This document shows positions 20,585-32,126 of a stretch of DNA of 64,000 nucleotides, one piece after another (the stretch's first letter is position 1; every line of letters begins with the position of its first letter). The position numbers and the translations under genes are program-made. Under the pieces are notes generated by a model. That model saw only the letters and a list, made by a program, of their open reading frames with translations, was not told where the DNA came from and did not search any database. The stretch spans positions 558,001 to 622,000 of the forward strand of contig JASPKZ010003434.1 in assembly GCA_030220185.1 (NCBI GenBank), read 5' to 3'. This stretch comes from Diploptera punctata (Eukaryota; Arthropoda; Insecta; Blattodea; Blaberidae).

Positions 20585-20720
20585 GCTAATAAAATTCGAA
20601 ACCAGCGTTTGCCCTGACAACTAAGGAAACCCAGGAAAAATATTTGTCTTTAGATCGATACCGGAATTTGAACCCAGGTTCTCCCGAATACAAATGCCTG
20701 AGCCATCTCTCTTGGCTAAC
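20585..20720 (-). repeat. tRNA-derived SINE (family 5-like)
   Basis: On the minus strand: A-box-like TTAGCCAAGAGAGATGGCTC and B-box-like GGGTTCAAATTCC, then GGTATCGATC. The head layout is like the copy at 49188-49345. Confidence 0.55.
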
Positions 20721-21000
20721 GTGTTTTCCGAATGTTATTTTGTCCAATAATTGAAATTCAAACCTGCTGATTCCATTCTCTTATCAGGCATTAAGTAAAA
20801 GAGAGTTGCGGTATCATTGGATATGTTAAGGTACGAAATAAATTTAAGTTCCATTTTTTCACAGACTCAATCTTGTACTTTCCTTAGTTCCAAATACGTT
20901 CGTATGAGTCTTTATGGAGTTGATTATGAAGCATTTAGACAACGTAGGCCTACTCAATATTGTGTATATCATTACATATCTGGTCTTTTTTTGTGTATTA
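20720..21000. other. Unassigned
   Basis: No gene or repeat recognised. Confidence 0.3.
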
Positions 21001-21176
21001 TCGCCTCACTATGTTGGTTGTCCAGCGGCTCGCTTTGTTTCCCCGCAGCTGTTACATTTAATTAAATACAAAGATGCCGACTGCCGCCACTATAATTCCG
21101 CATGTTAATCATTGTCAAGCATGGTCGCGCGGCACCCGCTTTTTTTTATAAACGGACAACCATCGTGGTGAGGCGA
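21001..21176. mobile_element. Short MITE with 23-bp inverted ends
   Basis: TCGCCTCACTATGTTGGTTG at 21001 is inverse to CAACCATCGTGGTGAGGCGA ending 21176 (about 20 of 23 paired). The interior is 130 bp and non-coding. The target duplication is unclear (TATTA on both sides, offset by 2 nt). Confidence 0.6.
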
Positions 21177-21230
21177 CATATTATTAGGGCCTATGAATTA
21201 TTATTCGTATAGCGTATATTTATTTTTTGT

Positions 21231-21545
21231 CCACCGCTGTGGTCTCGAGGTAGCGTGTTGCCTTGTCACGCAGCGGGCCCGGGTTCGATCCCCGGTCGGG
21301 GCAGTTTTTCTGGGTGAAGTTTTTTATCGGGGTTTGTCCTCACCTGTAAGACAAATGTCAGGAAAACTTTAAGGCCCAAACGGTCCCCGAAATCATATGA
21401 TCATCATCATCATCCTTCACCGGTGTGGAAAGTAACGGGAAGCTACCACACCTACAATTCCCTAGTAAAGCTGCAAGCATAGCATGAAAATGCTATGATT
21501 GCAGTGAAGGACCTGCCTTCTGGCAGAATTACTATGGATGGATAT
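21231..21545 (+). repeat. SINE family 2, full length
   Basis: The head is CACCGCTGTGGTCTCGAGGT (A-box) and CGGGTTCGATCCCCGG (B-box). The body is GTAAGACAAATGTCAGGAAA, (ATC)n, and GGTGTGGAAAGTAACGGGAA. The end is TTACTATGGATGGATA. This is the reference copy for the family in the window. Confidence 0.9.
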
Positions 21546-21970
21546 TTATTTTGAATACGCCCTAAGTTAAGAAAAAAACTGTGTAAATATTATGTTATTC
21601 TTCTTGAACGTAACACTAAATGAATAACATATTTTAAAACATAATGAAATATATAGGCCTATTTCAAAGCAATGCAAAGTCAGTGTTTGACAACAGCAAA
21701 AACAAAAATTGTTCTGTACTGATGAATAAGTGGATTTTCTCCTCGAATATGTAATCTCAATGAAAGGCGAAACTACTTGAGATTCCTCCCTTCTTTAAAA
21801 CTGAACACCTGTTCCAGAAAACTAGAAACACCCCTGCAGAGAGCATTTGCGGTTGCCTGGATATCGATAACGAAGGAAAGTGCTTGTAAATTTAAGAGCC
21901 AATTTCAAAATCATTATTTAATCAGTGGACAGTAAGTAAGGCTATTGATTTTATCTCGACTACATTAAAA
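21546..21970. other. Unassigned
   Basis: One TAGGCCTA at about 21655. No gene. Confidence 0.3.
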
Positions 21971-21972
21971 TA

Positions 21973-22140
21973 TGTCGGCCGCGATGATTTAATGGTTATG
22001 TTCCTTGCCTCTAGTTCCGAGGTTCGCAGGTTCAAACCCGACCGTGGTCCATTTTTAGGATGGTAAAATCCAAAGGAGTTTAATCCGTGTTCCAGAGTCT
22101 AAATACGTATCTTCAGATTCGTAATGAACTGAAGTCTGCA
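21973..22140 (+). repeat. SINE family 1, 3'-truncated
   Basis: The head is GTCGGCCGCGATGATTTAAT with GGTTCAAACCCGACC. It breaks off after CTGCATAAAAACAAC. Confidence 0.75.
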
Positions 22141-22141
22141 T

Positions 22142-22890
22142 AAAAACAACCCATCATCATCATTAACGACAACAAGGATTGAGCCCAGACTGTTCCGATC
22201 TCATTATAGGTCGAATTGGTCCTTCCATCTCTTCAATGGTCTTCCCAACATTCTTCTCCCTTTTGGTTTATAATTATACATTCTTCTTGGTATGCGCTGT
22301 TCATTCATTCGTAATACGTGTTGAAGATAAACATTTTGATAATATTTTATTCTTTCACAGAGATTAAATATATTAAGTACTGTTCTTATATCTTCGTTGT
22401 TCTTTTTATCGGTCCTTTGGTATCCTGCTATTGCTCTCAACATCTTCATTTCAGCAGCCTCTATTTGTTTACTATCTGCCTTCGTTAATGTCCAGGTTTC
22501 ACATCCATAGATAAGAGATGGAACTACCAATACTTTGTAAAACTTCAAAATAGTTTTTTTCTACTCTTATTCAATAATGTGCGTTTCATTGTGCCACATA
22601 GATAATTAAATCGTTGTATTTTAGTGAGTTTATCTAAATTTCTGTCATTGCCTAAATGACATCCAAAATAATTAAAATTCTGAACTTGGTCTATAATTAC
22701 ATTGTTTATCATTATTTTTGTTCTTATTGCACATTTTCCTTTCAGAGCTAATATTTTTGTTCTAGATGTAGAGATTCTTAAATTGTACTTTAGAGAGATA
22801 TTATTTAAAGTATAAAGGAATTGTTGTAAAGCATTTTCTGATGCTGTCATTATTACTTGATCGTCTGCAAGAACTCTGAACAAAATTCAT
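22142..22890 (-). pseudogene. LINE family B ORF2 3' half
   Basis: The minus strand reads in two frames. Positions 22883-22545: LADDQVIMTASENALQQFL (reverse-transcriptase palm, ADD intact), YNLRISTSRTKILALKGK, FNYFGCHLG. Positions 22548-22204 (one frameshift): FYKVLVVPSLIYGCETWTLT, AAEMKMLRAIAGYQRTDKK, YKPKGRRMLGRPLKRW. The order palm, YLG-like box, YGCETW block, GRP tail is typical of insect RTE/CR1-like LINEs. 5'-truncated, frameshifted, inactive. Confidence 0.8.
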
Positions 22891-23085
22891 CTATCTTCCT
22901 TCATCCGAGTAATACATTGGTTCCCTACTACTGTGCAGTTCTAGCTTCTTTAGCCGCATTTGTGGGGTCTATGGTGTAGGTCTATTGTGCGATAAGGGAG
23001 GAGGGCGAGTTGCAGGTACTACCAGTAACTACCCTCAGTTTAGAAAACATAGGCTAATAGTTACTATATGTTGCGTTTTCTTATC
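22890..23085. other. Unassigned
   Basis: Nothing recognised. Confidence 0.3.
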
Positions 23086-23087
23086 TA

Positions 23088-23290
23088 CTATTCTGCGTCC
23101 GTAGAATGTGAAGAGAAAGTTTTTCGGAATAAGCCATCTGCGCAAGAGGCGGGCAAAAATGCACGGCCAATGAGGCCGCGGTAGGAAGTGCAGGAGGGAG
23201 AACAGATCACGTGACATTACTCCCTTCACTGTAGAATTTTACGTTAGAAATAGGGCCTATGTCTAATCAGAAAGCTGGCACGGTGTTGCG
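23088..23290 (-). repeat. Dispersed repeat R3, copy A
   Basis: It is the inverse of 28450-28640: shared GGGCAAAAATGCACGGCCAA, TGAGGCCGC, GAACA-ATCACGTGACATTAC and GTCTAATCAGAAAGCTG. GC-rich core, no ORF, unknown nature. Confidence 0.65.
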
Positions 23291-23405
23291 GTCTGGAGAA
23301 AGCAAAATTGTTCTCATTTTTTTGGGGGGGTCACAATTTTGTTCATACAACCATTTTAAAAAATCTAACAGCGAAACAAAAGGAGAAAGTTTATCAAAAT
23401 CTATA

Positions 23406-25230
23406 CAGGGTGTTAATGAATAACACGGACAAACTTTCGGGTATTGTAGAGGGGAGTTAGACGAACAATTTGAGATAAGGAACTTGGGATGTGTGAAGCC
23501 AAATTTTGAAGTTATGACTTTTCTTAAACTGAATGTTCATACTCATTAATCAACAATGAAGAAAACTATGAATATGGTTTGTCATGGAAATAATTCAGTT
23601 CTGCTCCAATAGTAGGATAATTCTAGTTTGAATTGCAAGTATAGCAGCATTTTCAACATTTTGAGCCATTGTTTTATGAAGATTTCGTCTTTCGGCAAGA
23701 GCCAGTGTGCCGCTGACAGTCTGTATTTCGTTCCCTGTCATGCAATCATACGTAGATTTCTAGTATTTCTGACGTCGTTCGCAGTAATAGCTCACACGGT
23801 AGCATGCTTAACACTGAATGTTGTAATACCGAGTTCAAATTTCTCTTCTTGCTTTTTGTACTTTTATTTCCCTTTTTATTTTTATGCAGAGGAGGATATT
23901 GCTTATGTAGTTACTTAATTCACTTTCTGATATCCTGTTTAAGCATAAGTATTTATTTTGTATTTAACTAATTGCCTCATTTGTTTACATCAAATGCACA
24001 GGTAAAAATTATTTTTAAAAATACTGTACATTTAGTCTGTTCATACCAACTGCTCATGCGCGTGCCCGTGATACCAGTCTGTTTCACTATTGCTTTGAAA
24101 CTTGTTTACATTGACGTGAATGTTATAGCTAATGTTTATGCATTCAATTAATTACCAGATATGCATTATGTTTATGGTGAGGCAAGAGGAAATGCGCATG
24201 CAGCTGCACAAATGTACAAATAAATATATTCTGGCAGACAACATCCTCATCATTCAATTTTCCAAACCATCCACCGGCGTCTACAGCAAACTGGAACCCT
24301 GGTGGTGCATAAACCAGATCCCGGCTCAAGATGAACTCGTCGTACTCTGGATTTTGAAGAAGAGGTACTCGACAGGATTCGAGAGAATCCTTCTACCAGT
24401 ACACGAGCAATTGCACGTGCCGTGGGTACAAACCACGTCAGCGTGTGGTAGGTCTTGCAGGAAGAAAGACTCCACCCCTTCCACTTTTTGAAGGTAAACT
24501 GCTTGACACCGTTAAACTTCGGACCTCTTATGCAGTTTTGGAACTGGGTCTCTGAGCGGCTGGTTGGACAGCCTGATTTCTTTTCAAAAGTGCTTTTTAC
24601 TGAAGAGGCTTATTTTACAAGGGAAGGGGTTGTTCTAAACCAGAGGAATAGCCTCATTTGGGAACATGAACATCCATTTTACATTGTAGAGAGAGACTAG
24701 TATAATTTCCAATTACATCATTGGTCCCTATCTTCTGCTCCCACGGTTAAACGGTAATGTGAACAAACAGTTTTTGATACATGTGCTTCTTATATTCCTG
24801 GAAAAAGTCCATCGTGATATCCGACATCAGATGTGGATCCAGCACGACGGAGCTCCTTCTCACTTAGACTGGAATGTAAGGAACCATCTGAATAATGTCT
24901 TCCCTGAACATTGGATTGGTCGAGGCGATCCTGTAGCGTGTCCTCCACAATCACCTGATCTCATTCCTCCATATGTCTTCCACCTTAAGAGCCTCGTTGT
25001 ATCGGACTCCAGTCGACTCAGATGTGAAGCTACTGGCGAGAATTTTGGCTGCCTGTGACGAAATCACAAATATTCCAGGAATCTTCGAAGGATTGCGAAC
25101 ATAATCTCTGCGCAAATGCAATGTGTGCTTACTCCATCAAGGGTAACATTTTGAACAGTTCTATGGTCTGTTTTTGAAGAAAACAAGAATAAAATGGTTT
25201 TATTTTTCTGTATGTTTAAATCATGCCTCC
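23406..25230 (+). pseudogene. Decayed mariner/Tc1-type transposon with HTH and DDE remnants
   Basis: A left end CAGGGTGTTAATGAATAACA preceded by TA (23404-23405) looks like a mariner-type terminal repeat. The right repeat is not found. Coding remnants: GNAHAAAQMYK, VVHKPDPG (24150-24330, with stop), EEEVLDRIRENPSTSTRAIA in a second frame (24345-24410), VLFTEEAYFTREGV (first acidic block), HDGAPSHLDWNVRNHLNNVF, HWIGRGDPVACPPQSPDL (24860-24970). The third catalytic Asp is Tyr (IPPYVF). It belongs to the same broad DUF4817/HTH transposase group as 34482 but a different subfamily. Several frameshifts; inactive. Confidence 0.75.
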
Positions 25231-25980
25231 TTTACTAAGTGTACTGTAATATATTATAACAAGTTGTTATGTAATGCGTTGTAATGCATCGGGAATGTCG
25301 CACAGAAGCGACGAAACTTGTCTGCATAAAAATCAAGAAATATGAGGTGAGTCAAAATATACAACTCAAATATAATTAATATTATATTGGGGAAAACTGT
25401 ACTTAAACTCACGTGAAATATTTTCAAAGTCCTATAGAACAACAGTGCGCATGCGCCAGAGTTTATAAAGCCAGCGATAATCCACCATCGAACCACATAT
25501 CGATTATCATCCTCGACTACTATGGATATCGTACTAAAGTTCAAAAATCTTATTGTCGCTATGAAATTAAAATGACCAACCTTTGCAGTAAATCCCCAAA
25601 TCTATGTTAAAAAATAGGCCTATATGAATAATATTAAAATTACCAAACGTTTATTAAAAATGGATGTACACTTACTTATCACTCCCTAACGCCGACACAA
25701 CCAGCGATAACCCAAAACAGCGATAGAAAAACCGTAGACTAAGTAATATACTCTGTGAAGAAAATAGCAGTTAGCATCACAATATTGTCTAACAGTGTTG
25801 CGATTTGCGTATTTAAATAAATACTTGAAAATTTTCTAATAATTTTATAAAAATTGTTTGAAAAAGTTTAAAATATTAAAAAATGTTAGTAAATACAGAA
25901 GAAGAGCTATAGCCTAGTTTACAACAATAAACTGAAAAATCAAGCGTAAGTAGAAGTGCAGTTGAGCCTTAGTTATATTG
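25230..25980. other. Unassigned AT-rich stretch
   Basis: One TAGGCCTA at about 25615. No gene. Confidence 0.3.
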
Positions 25981-25984
25981 TTGC

Positions 25985-26135
25985 TAGGCATTTGAATTCA
26001 GCCACTTTTTCAAAATTTCCCTCATTTGTCAATAATTGTTCATTTCTATTATGCCTATTAATGCATTTCTACATGTGAACATATATTTAGTATTATTGAT
26101 GTTTACTTCTAGTCCCAGTTTATTAGTGTTATTCA
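25985..26135 (-). pseudogene. LINE family D fragment
   Basis: TTTGAATTCAGCCACTTTTT and TTACTTCTAGTCCCAG match 16675-16800 in the same strand sense (the VAEFKYLG region). It is cut off by a TG repeat. Confidence 0.7.
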
Positions 26136-26139
26136 ATTG

Positions 26140-26140
<1 letters not shown>

Positions 26141-26228
<88 letters not shown>
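26141..26228 (+). repeat. (TG)n microsatellite
   Basis: About 86 bp with one GG interruption. Confidence 0.95.
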
Positions 26229-26230
<2 letters not shown>

Positions 26231-26905
26231 ATCACAACGTGGTTATACTTAGAAAATTAATTAGAGTTGATTGGGTTATAGTGTAGTTTCGACACAGTTA
26301 CTGAACAGAATTTTGGAATATGCGAAAGTTCATATGTTTATAAACTTGCTAATTAAGCCTACAGATTGTCAAACAGATATTAACAGATTGACAGAAGGTT
26401 TAGTTAAAAGGCGATAACAAGCAGTTCATAAAGATATGAATAATCTCTATGATGAATATAACAAGTTCATTCAAAAGCACAGTGACTTTATTATGTGATT
26501 CCTAGTCATAAGCATATTACATTTCTTCATATTTGAGAATGTTGTTTAAGAGATATATTGACAGATGTATGCGATGCCTTGAGGTCTCCTCCCCACATTT
26601 TGAATAACATTATTTTTATAGCTTTGAAACTGCAGTTTGCCTGCCGCAAAGGATATGCTGATGAGTGATCATATGGGAATGATTTGCTGGAAGCGTCAAG
26701 ATATGTCAAAATGATGAAAGAAACATTGATGTGTTTATATGACATCGAGAGCCAACTCATTTTACACAAACACGAATATACTAAGAACGTACATTCTATT
26801 TGTGTTTCTTGCATAAACACGCAACGGGATGCTACCTTGGATACACGAGGGCCGTTTCCGGCCCACAGCTTAACATTGGGTTAAGTTTTTAATCATTATC
26901 TATGA
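26229..26905. other. Unassigned
   Basis: Short ORFs on both strands without family resemblance. Confidence 0.3.
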
Positions 26906-26909
26906 AGGT

Positions 26910-27290
26910 GTAACCCATTGTTGAGCCATAGTCTCTCATTTGTTAATAAACCAAGTTAATTTAGGTGCCTTATTTGCCCATAGATATCATGAACGGCATG
27001 CGGTCAACATACCGACTCAATGATACATCTAGCAGGCAACTAAGGTATTACAAGGATGTTTAGATCGGTAAATTTTGCTTAGAGGCCTTTTCATCCAGGC
27101 TTAAGGATCTTTTAAGTAGGCTACCTGAAAATCTTCAGACTCGAATCCATGGTTTAAAGTCCCTCCCGGATGACTTGCTCCTTGGATTTTTCCATCCTAA
27201 ATAAAATTATTGACCCCGGCCGGGTTTGAACCCGCGACTCTCGGGACCAGAGGCAAGGAGCATAACCACTAGTCCACTGCGAATATTTTA
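26910..27290 (-). repeat. SINE family 1, near full length
   Basis: On the minus strand: GTGGACTAGTGGTTATGCTC and GGGTTCAAACCCGG head, body with AAATTTACCGATCTAAACAT, and the 3' end near CAACAATGGGTTAC. A GGCTA-type insertion at 27118-27124 separates AAGTA and CCTGAAAATC. Confidence 0.85.
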
Positions 27291-27351
27291 AAATCTCAAG
27301 TTGATAAACATTTTAATCAAAGAAAAATCTTTATTTTATTTCTTCTCTATC

Positions 27352-27690
27352 TATCCCGCGCCTAGCCGAGTGATTTAAGGAATGATGCAGAGCTATGGGA
27401 CTTGCGCTGGTTCGTGTTCCCATGGAGAAATAAATTTTCTCATGGAATTTCGGCCAGTATGGGTTCGGTGCACACTCATAATTGTGAAGAATTTCGGTAG
27501 CTACAATTAGTAGCGAATCCAGGTTGAGAAAACCAGCTATAACGGTTAGGGGATCTGACATGCGACCACATGTCACCCCTATACTTGTTGGATGACTGCT
27601 CACCTCTCTGATTACATATGTGGATGTGAGCCAGGAACCGGCTGGTGGATCAAGGGCCTTCCAGGCCTGTTGCGCTATGGAGTCTTGATG
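27352..27690 (+). repeat. SINE family 3, full length
   Basis: Head CCCGCGCCTAGCCGAGTGAT, then CTTGCGCTGGTTCG, CTCATGGAATTTCGGCCAGT, ATGTGGATGTGAGCCAGGA and the end CCAGGCCTGTTGCGCTATGG. Used as the reference copy. Confidence 0.88.
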
Positions 27691-28445
27691 TGGTTATATT
27701 TATTAGATACCATAAAATATTTGTATCAGAGGCTTTTTGGCCTTGTAATTTGCTGCTATTTTTCTACATTCATCGTGATGATATCAAATTGTAGGTCTTA
27801 CTCTAAACGAACATTTTAAATTCTTAGCGGTAAAGGACTGTTTTTAATTTTTTAAACGAATGGAAGAATTTACGTCCCACTTCTAGCAAGGAAAATGTTT
27901 GGTTATATTAGTGAGTTTCAAAGTTTGTTTCTACTAAGCCTAAGCATTTAAAAAGTCAATTGCTTGATTTGCCAGACATGTTTGCATCAAGGTATAATTG
28001 GGCCTATTGCCCTCTGAAGGAAGGCGGGTCTTTGAATTTTCCAAAAACCCTTAGCTGGGTTACTCGCTGAATCGTTAGTTCGGAGACGGACGCATTACTC
28101 TGAAATCAGAAAAAGTGATTGCAGGATAACATAGATTTCCAATCTGGGTCCTGTTTTCGTAGAGTAAATGGAATAAAATTTCCTTAGGGCCTATATCGTA
28201 AAGTTTTAACTCCCGGGACCTGTAAGTAATTTTTTTTTATTCTCTTACACAAATAATCAGCAATTCTGTTAAATTGTTTTGCATTAGGCTATAGGATTAT
28301 AGGATGCTCAGAAATTCAGAAAAGTAAAAAAAAAAAAAAAAAACAGCTCTTATAGAAGTACTGGATTTTAAGATATTTAAAAAGATGTCAGAAATACTAG
28401 GTGTACTTTAACATGTAGGCTACATAGGCCTACCTATAGTCTGTC
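27690..28445. other. Unassigned
   Basis: Contains an A18 run at 28327-28344 and a TAGGCCTA at about 28425. No gene. Confidence 0.3.
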
Positions 28446-28449
28446 CGTG

Positions 28450-28640
28450 AATGTGTAGAGAAATTCGTCAGCTTTCCGATTAGACATCTTTCTCACTTGA
28501 ATCTTAAAAGCGAAATGAGTAATGTCACGTGTTCGTTCTCCCTCCTTCACTTCCTTCTGCGGCCTCATTGGCCGTGCATTTTTGCCCGCCTCCTGCGTAG
28601 ATAGCTTATTTCGAACAGCTTATTCTACAGATTCTACGGA
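28450..28640 (+). repeat. Dispersed repeat R3, copy B
   Basis: GCTTTCCGATTAGACAT, GTCACGTGTTCGTTCTCCCT, GCGGCCTCATTGGCCGTGCA and TTTTTGCCCGCCTC are the inverse of the 23088 copy. Confidence 0.65.
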
Positions 28641-28644
28641 CAGA

Positions 28645-29325
28645 CTATATGTCTATTATATATATTTTTTAAAAATAGGGATAAACTCGAAATTTCAGGA
28701 AACAGAGCTGCGAAATTATCACATTTTACAGAAAAAGTATCGATTTAGAGTTCAATGTAAAAGAAAAGGTTCATTTAAGATTTATAAATTAGCCTAATAT
28801 GCTGTAAAAACCTAAATCACATTTATAAATCTTTCTTCAATGTAAAATAAAGATTTTGCTTCTCTCTTAGCCTATAAGATGATTCAGAAGGAATAAAGTA
28901 TTAATAAATACTAAGAGCATGATACCGTAGGCCTGGGCTATACGATAACTAACGTTGTATAGAAGAGTGATCAAAGAAACAAATTCAGTATCAAATTCAG
29001 TATCCATCACAATTTAGGTTATAGCCTATCAGCGAACATTCGTAATTTTCTTGATAGGTTTTGTATACTAAGAGGCTCAGTCTCTATATATAATATTACC
29101 TTGTTCTTATAGTGGCATCTTTTTTTTAATACGTTTAGTTTCTGTAGTTATCATTGAAGTTTTTTTTAAATATTTGCATAGCAAATTACTCAATCCCATC
29201 ATTTATAGGCTAATTATATTAAAAAGCCTTCTGAAGGTACACTTCTGCATAAAATTTAAGATTTGTGTTTGTATTTATATATAATGATAGTGACTCTAAA
29301 ATAATTTAAGTGATCATTAGCCTTA
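28645..29325. other. Unassigned AT-rich stretch
   Basis: No gene or known repeat. Confidence 0.3.
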
Positions 29326-29329
29326 AACA

Positions 29330-30297
29330 CTAGCTAATACCCGGCGTGCGCTGCTACGCCTAAATAGGCCTAAGTGAAAATTAATGTGTTTTTATGTTTA
29401 GTTGTAGAAGTAGGAGGAAAAATAATTATAAATATAAATTTATATTTTTTAGATACCCAGTGCTGATTACCCGGCGTTGCCCCGGAATATACTTATCCCG
29501 ATCTTCTTGACATAGGCCTAGGCCTACATGAGCTGAAATACGAAAATTAACGTGTTTTATGTTTAGTTGAATAAGTATGTGGAAAAATGTATATCGTAGT
29601 TATTTTTAGATACCCCGTGCTGTTTACCCGGCGTTGTCCGGGAATCTACTCACCCCGATCTTCTTGGCATAAATGAGCTGAAAGACGAAAATTAATATAT
29701 TTCTTATGATCAATTGAATAAGTAAAGTAAAAAATAATTATAAATGTTTATCGTAAATATTTTAAAACTCCCGTGCTGATTACCCGGTGTTGTCCAGGAA
29801 TCTACATATCTCGATCTTCTTGGCATAAATGAGCTAAAAGACAAAATTCGTTAGTGTGAGTTATCCGTAAAAGAATACCCGCCATGTGCTGCTATGCTTG
29901 CACAGGAATCTACATATCTACTTGTCTCGATCTTCTTGGCATCAATGAAAGACAAAAATGGTTATTGTGAATTATCCGTAAGAGATAAACATTTGCTGTC
30001 GCATACTTTTTTGCAGAGCTTTATGAGATATTCAATTCTGTGTACATTCATTTTGTGTATTTATTACGGTTTAGGCAGCGTAAGCCATTTAAGCGTCCAA
30101 AGAGCTACTTTTTTCACGTTTTCTACTACAAAGGGCGATTCTTAAGGGTGTAGGAGTTGAGTATCACAACTTTCTTATAGCCTATGTTCATCCCGGGAAT
30201 CTCCTGAACATTTTTGCAAAAAGCCCCATTACAATCGGATCAACGGTATGGCCGCGCATAAAGTACGAACAAACAAACAAACATTCATTTTATATAG
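29330..30297 (-). mobile_element. Helitron-like element, copy 4, with internal tandem units
   Basis: On the minus strand it ends GGCGTAGCAGCGCACGCC, GGGTATTAGCTAG (CTAG at 29330-29333) and begins near ATATAAAATGAATGTTTGTT at about 30297. The 3' hairpin GGCGT/ACGCC is intact. Its 3' half holds three to four tandem units of about 130-150 bp, each with a TACCCGGCGTTGTCCGGGAA-like hairpin and GATCTTCTTGGCATAAATGA. No Rep/helicase ORF. Confidence 0.75.
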
Positions 30298-30299
30298 CG

Positions 30300-31075
30300 T
30301 AGGCCTATTTAATAAAATGACAGCCTTTTTGTAATAAACCTTCTGCCATGTTTTTATTCCCATGTTACCTTTATGTAACATGACTCTATGTTTTTAAGTC
30401 TTCCACAATCTAAATAGGCTATATTCATTTTCATTTGGATGCCTAAATATATAGATATAGGCTATTAACTTAAATTGTCTTTATCATATAGGATAAATAT
30501 ACTGTAAGTAACTTAATAACAAGCGTTTAGTGATAGGCCAACATTTTCACACTAAAAAAAATCAGTACTTTTTTCATTGTCATTTATTTCATGTGTTTTA
30601 AAAGAAAACTTAGGCTATTCTATTTTATATGTGCACTGAAACTGAACTTACAAAACAAATTATGTTTTTAAGAAAATTAAAAATGTTGTACAAAATAAAT
30701 ATCACTAAATTGCCTAAATTTACCCTACATTCCTATTCTATCTTGTCTATTCAGATATCCTAAGAACATAAGTTGATGAGCCTTAAAAACATCCCATCCG
30801 ACGAAAATTGTAGAGTAATGTTATATCGCGATATGTATAAATAACTTGTTATTTCATGGAAATCTAAAAGAGTTTCAGTTATTTGATAATTTTATGTATC
30901 CAGCTGAAAGACAATGGAAATTAATAAATATACATAACTGTTTAATTCAAATATCCATGTTTCTAAATAAAAAACCTAAGTTATTAGATAACTTATACAC
31001 TAGTCTAGGCTACAGAACAATCTTCCACGTTCTTATCTAATTTAAAATTTCATAAAAATTATATCTTTAGCTTTA
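30300..31075. other. Unassigned AT-rich stretch
   Basis: A TAGGCCTA at about 30302. A 64-codon ORF at 30846 has no recognised relatives. Confidence 0.3.
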
Positions 31076-31079
31076 TATT

Positions 31080-31200
31080 GTTATTAATTATATTTCCCCC
31101 AATGCCACCAAGTTATCTTATGACATTCTAGCATTCTCTTCTGGTACTGGCGGAATTTTAACCCTCTTCTGAAGTTGGAGCATTTGGAAGGCTTAGATGC
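31080..31200 (+). repeat. Dispersed repeat R4 fragment
   Basis: CCCTCTTCTGAAGTTGGAGC followed by ATTTGGAAGGC resembles CCACTTCTGAGGTTGGGGCG followed by CCTGGAAGGC at 44420-44455. Confidence 0.4.
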
Positions 31201-31204
31201 TTTC

Positions 31205-31520
31205 ATATCGCGAGACTAGCGTATTTGCTTGCGAGAGAAACCTTCTTTTTTGGATGATATAAGGAAAAAGATATCACTAACAAGCACGGAATCGTACAAA
31301 AAGATAATAACAAGAAGGAAACAGAAATAACATGAAATAGACGACGACTTCTTCGGTACGGACGCCATGATAAATAGACAGTGGACAGGAAACAACCAAA
31401 CGCAGAGATATACACTCATAGGACTCGCGATTCATGGATGCCACCATAAAATGTGTATAAACGAGAAATACCATCAAGTAAATGAGCAACGCGTGTGGAA
31501 AATATGTAAACAAAAGTGTA
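31205..31520 (+). pseudogene. LINE family A fragment, frameshifted
   Basis: Broken frames give RLAYLLARETF (compare GRLVYLLARETF at 4190), DDDFFGTDAMINRQWTGNNQ and LAIHGCHHKMCINEKYHQ, then KICKQKC, colinear with the C-terminus of the 3846 copy. It stops at the Cys cluster where family B LINE sequence starts. Confidence 0.75.
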
Positions 31521-31905
31521 AGCTTGAAGTTTTATAAAACATTGGCAGTTCCTGCATTACTTTATGGGAGCGAAACTTGGGTAATGACCAAAAAATTACA
31601 AAGTAGAATACAGAGCGCAGAAATGAACTTCCTTAGAAGAACAAGATTGGATCGGATAAAAAATGAAGATATAAGAACAGAGTTAAATATATATCCATTG
31701 AATGAGAAAATTAGAGAATATAGAGAGAAATGGTTTACACATGTGGAAAGAATGATTGTAACAAGATTGCCAAGATCAGCATTCAACTACAAGCCAAGAG
31801 GTTCAAGGAATGTAGGAAGCCAGTGAAAAGATGGACAGAACAACTTTGAGGCGGAACAAGCAATTTTTGTCTAGCCCGTGAAGTGAAGAAGAAGAAGAAG
31901 TGTAA
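31521..31905 (+). pseudogene. LINE family B ORF2 3' end with GAA tail
   Basis: LKFYKTLAVPALLYGSETWV, IQSAEMNFLRRTRLDRIKNE, DIRTELNIYPLNEKIREYR and SAFNYKPRGSRNVGSQ form the post-palm C-terminal domain of the GAA-tailed LINE. The stop at 31824-31826 interrupts the usual GRPxKRW end, and (GAA)n follows at 31886-31900. The copy at 39265-40030 (minus) is its closest relative in the window. Confidence 0.8.
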
Positions 31906-31976
31906 GCCAGTGTAAGAATAGGACTCATTCACTGAACGAACTCAAAAGACATTCTAAATGCTCATTCGAGTGCAAC

Positions 31977-32126
<150 letters not shown>

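Noticed and set aside
29330..30297. Repeated CCCGGCGTTGTCCGGG hairpins considered as a CRISPR-like array
   Set aside because: Units are homogeneous without variable spacers and belong to a Helitron-like element in animal DNA.
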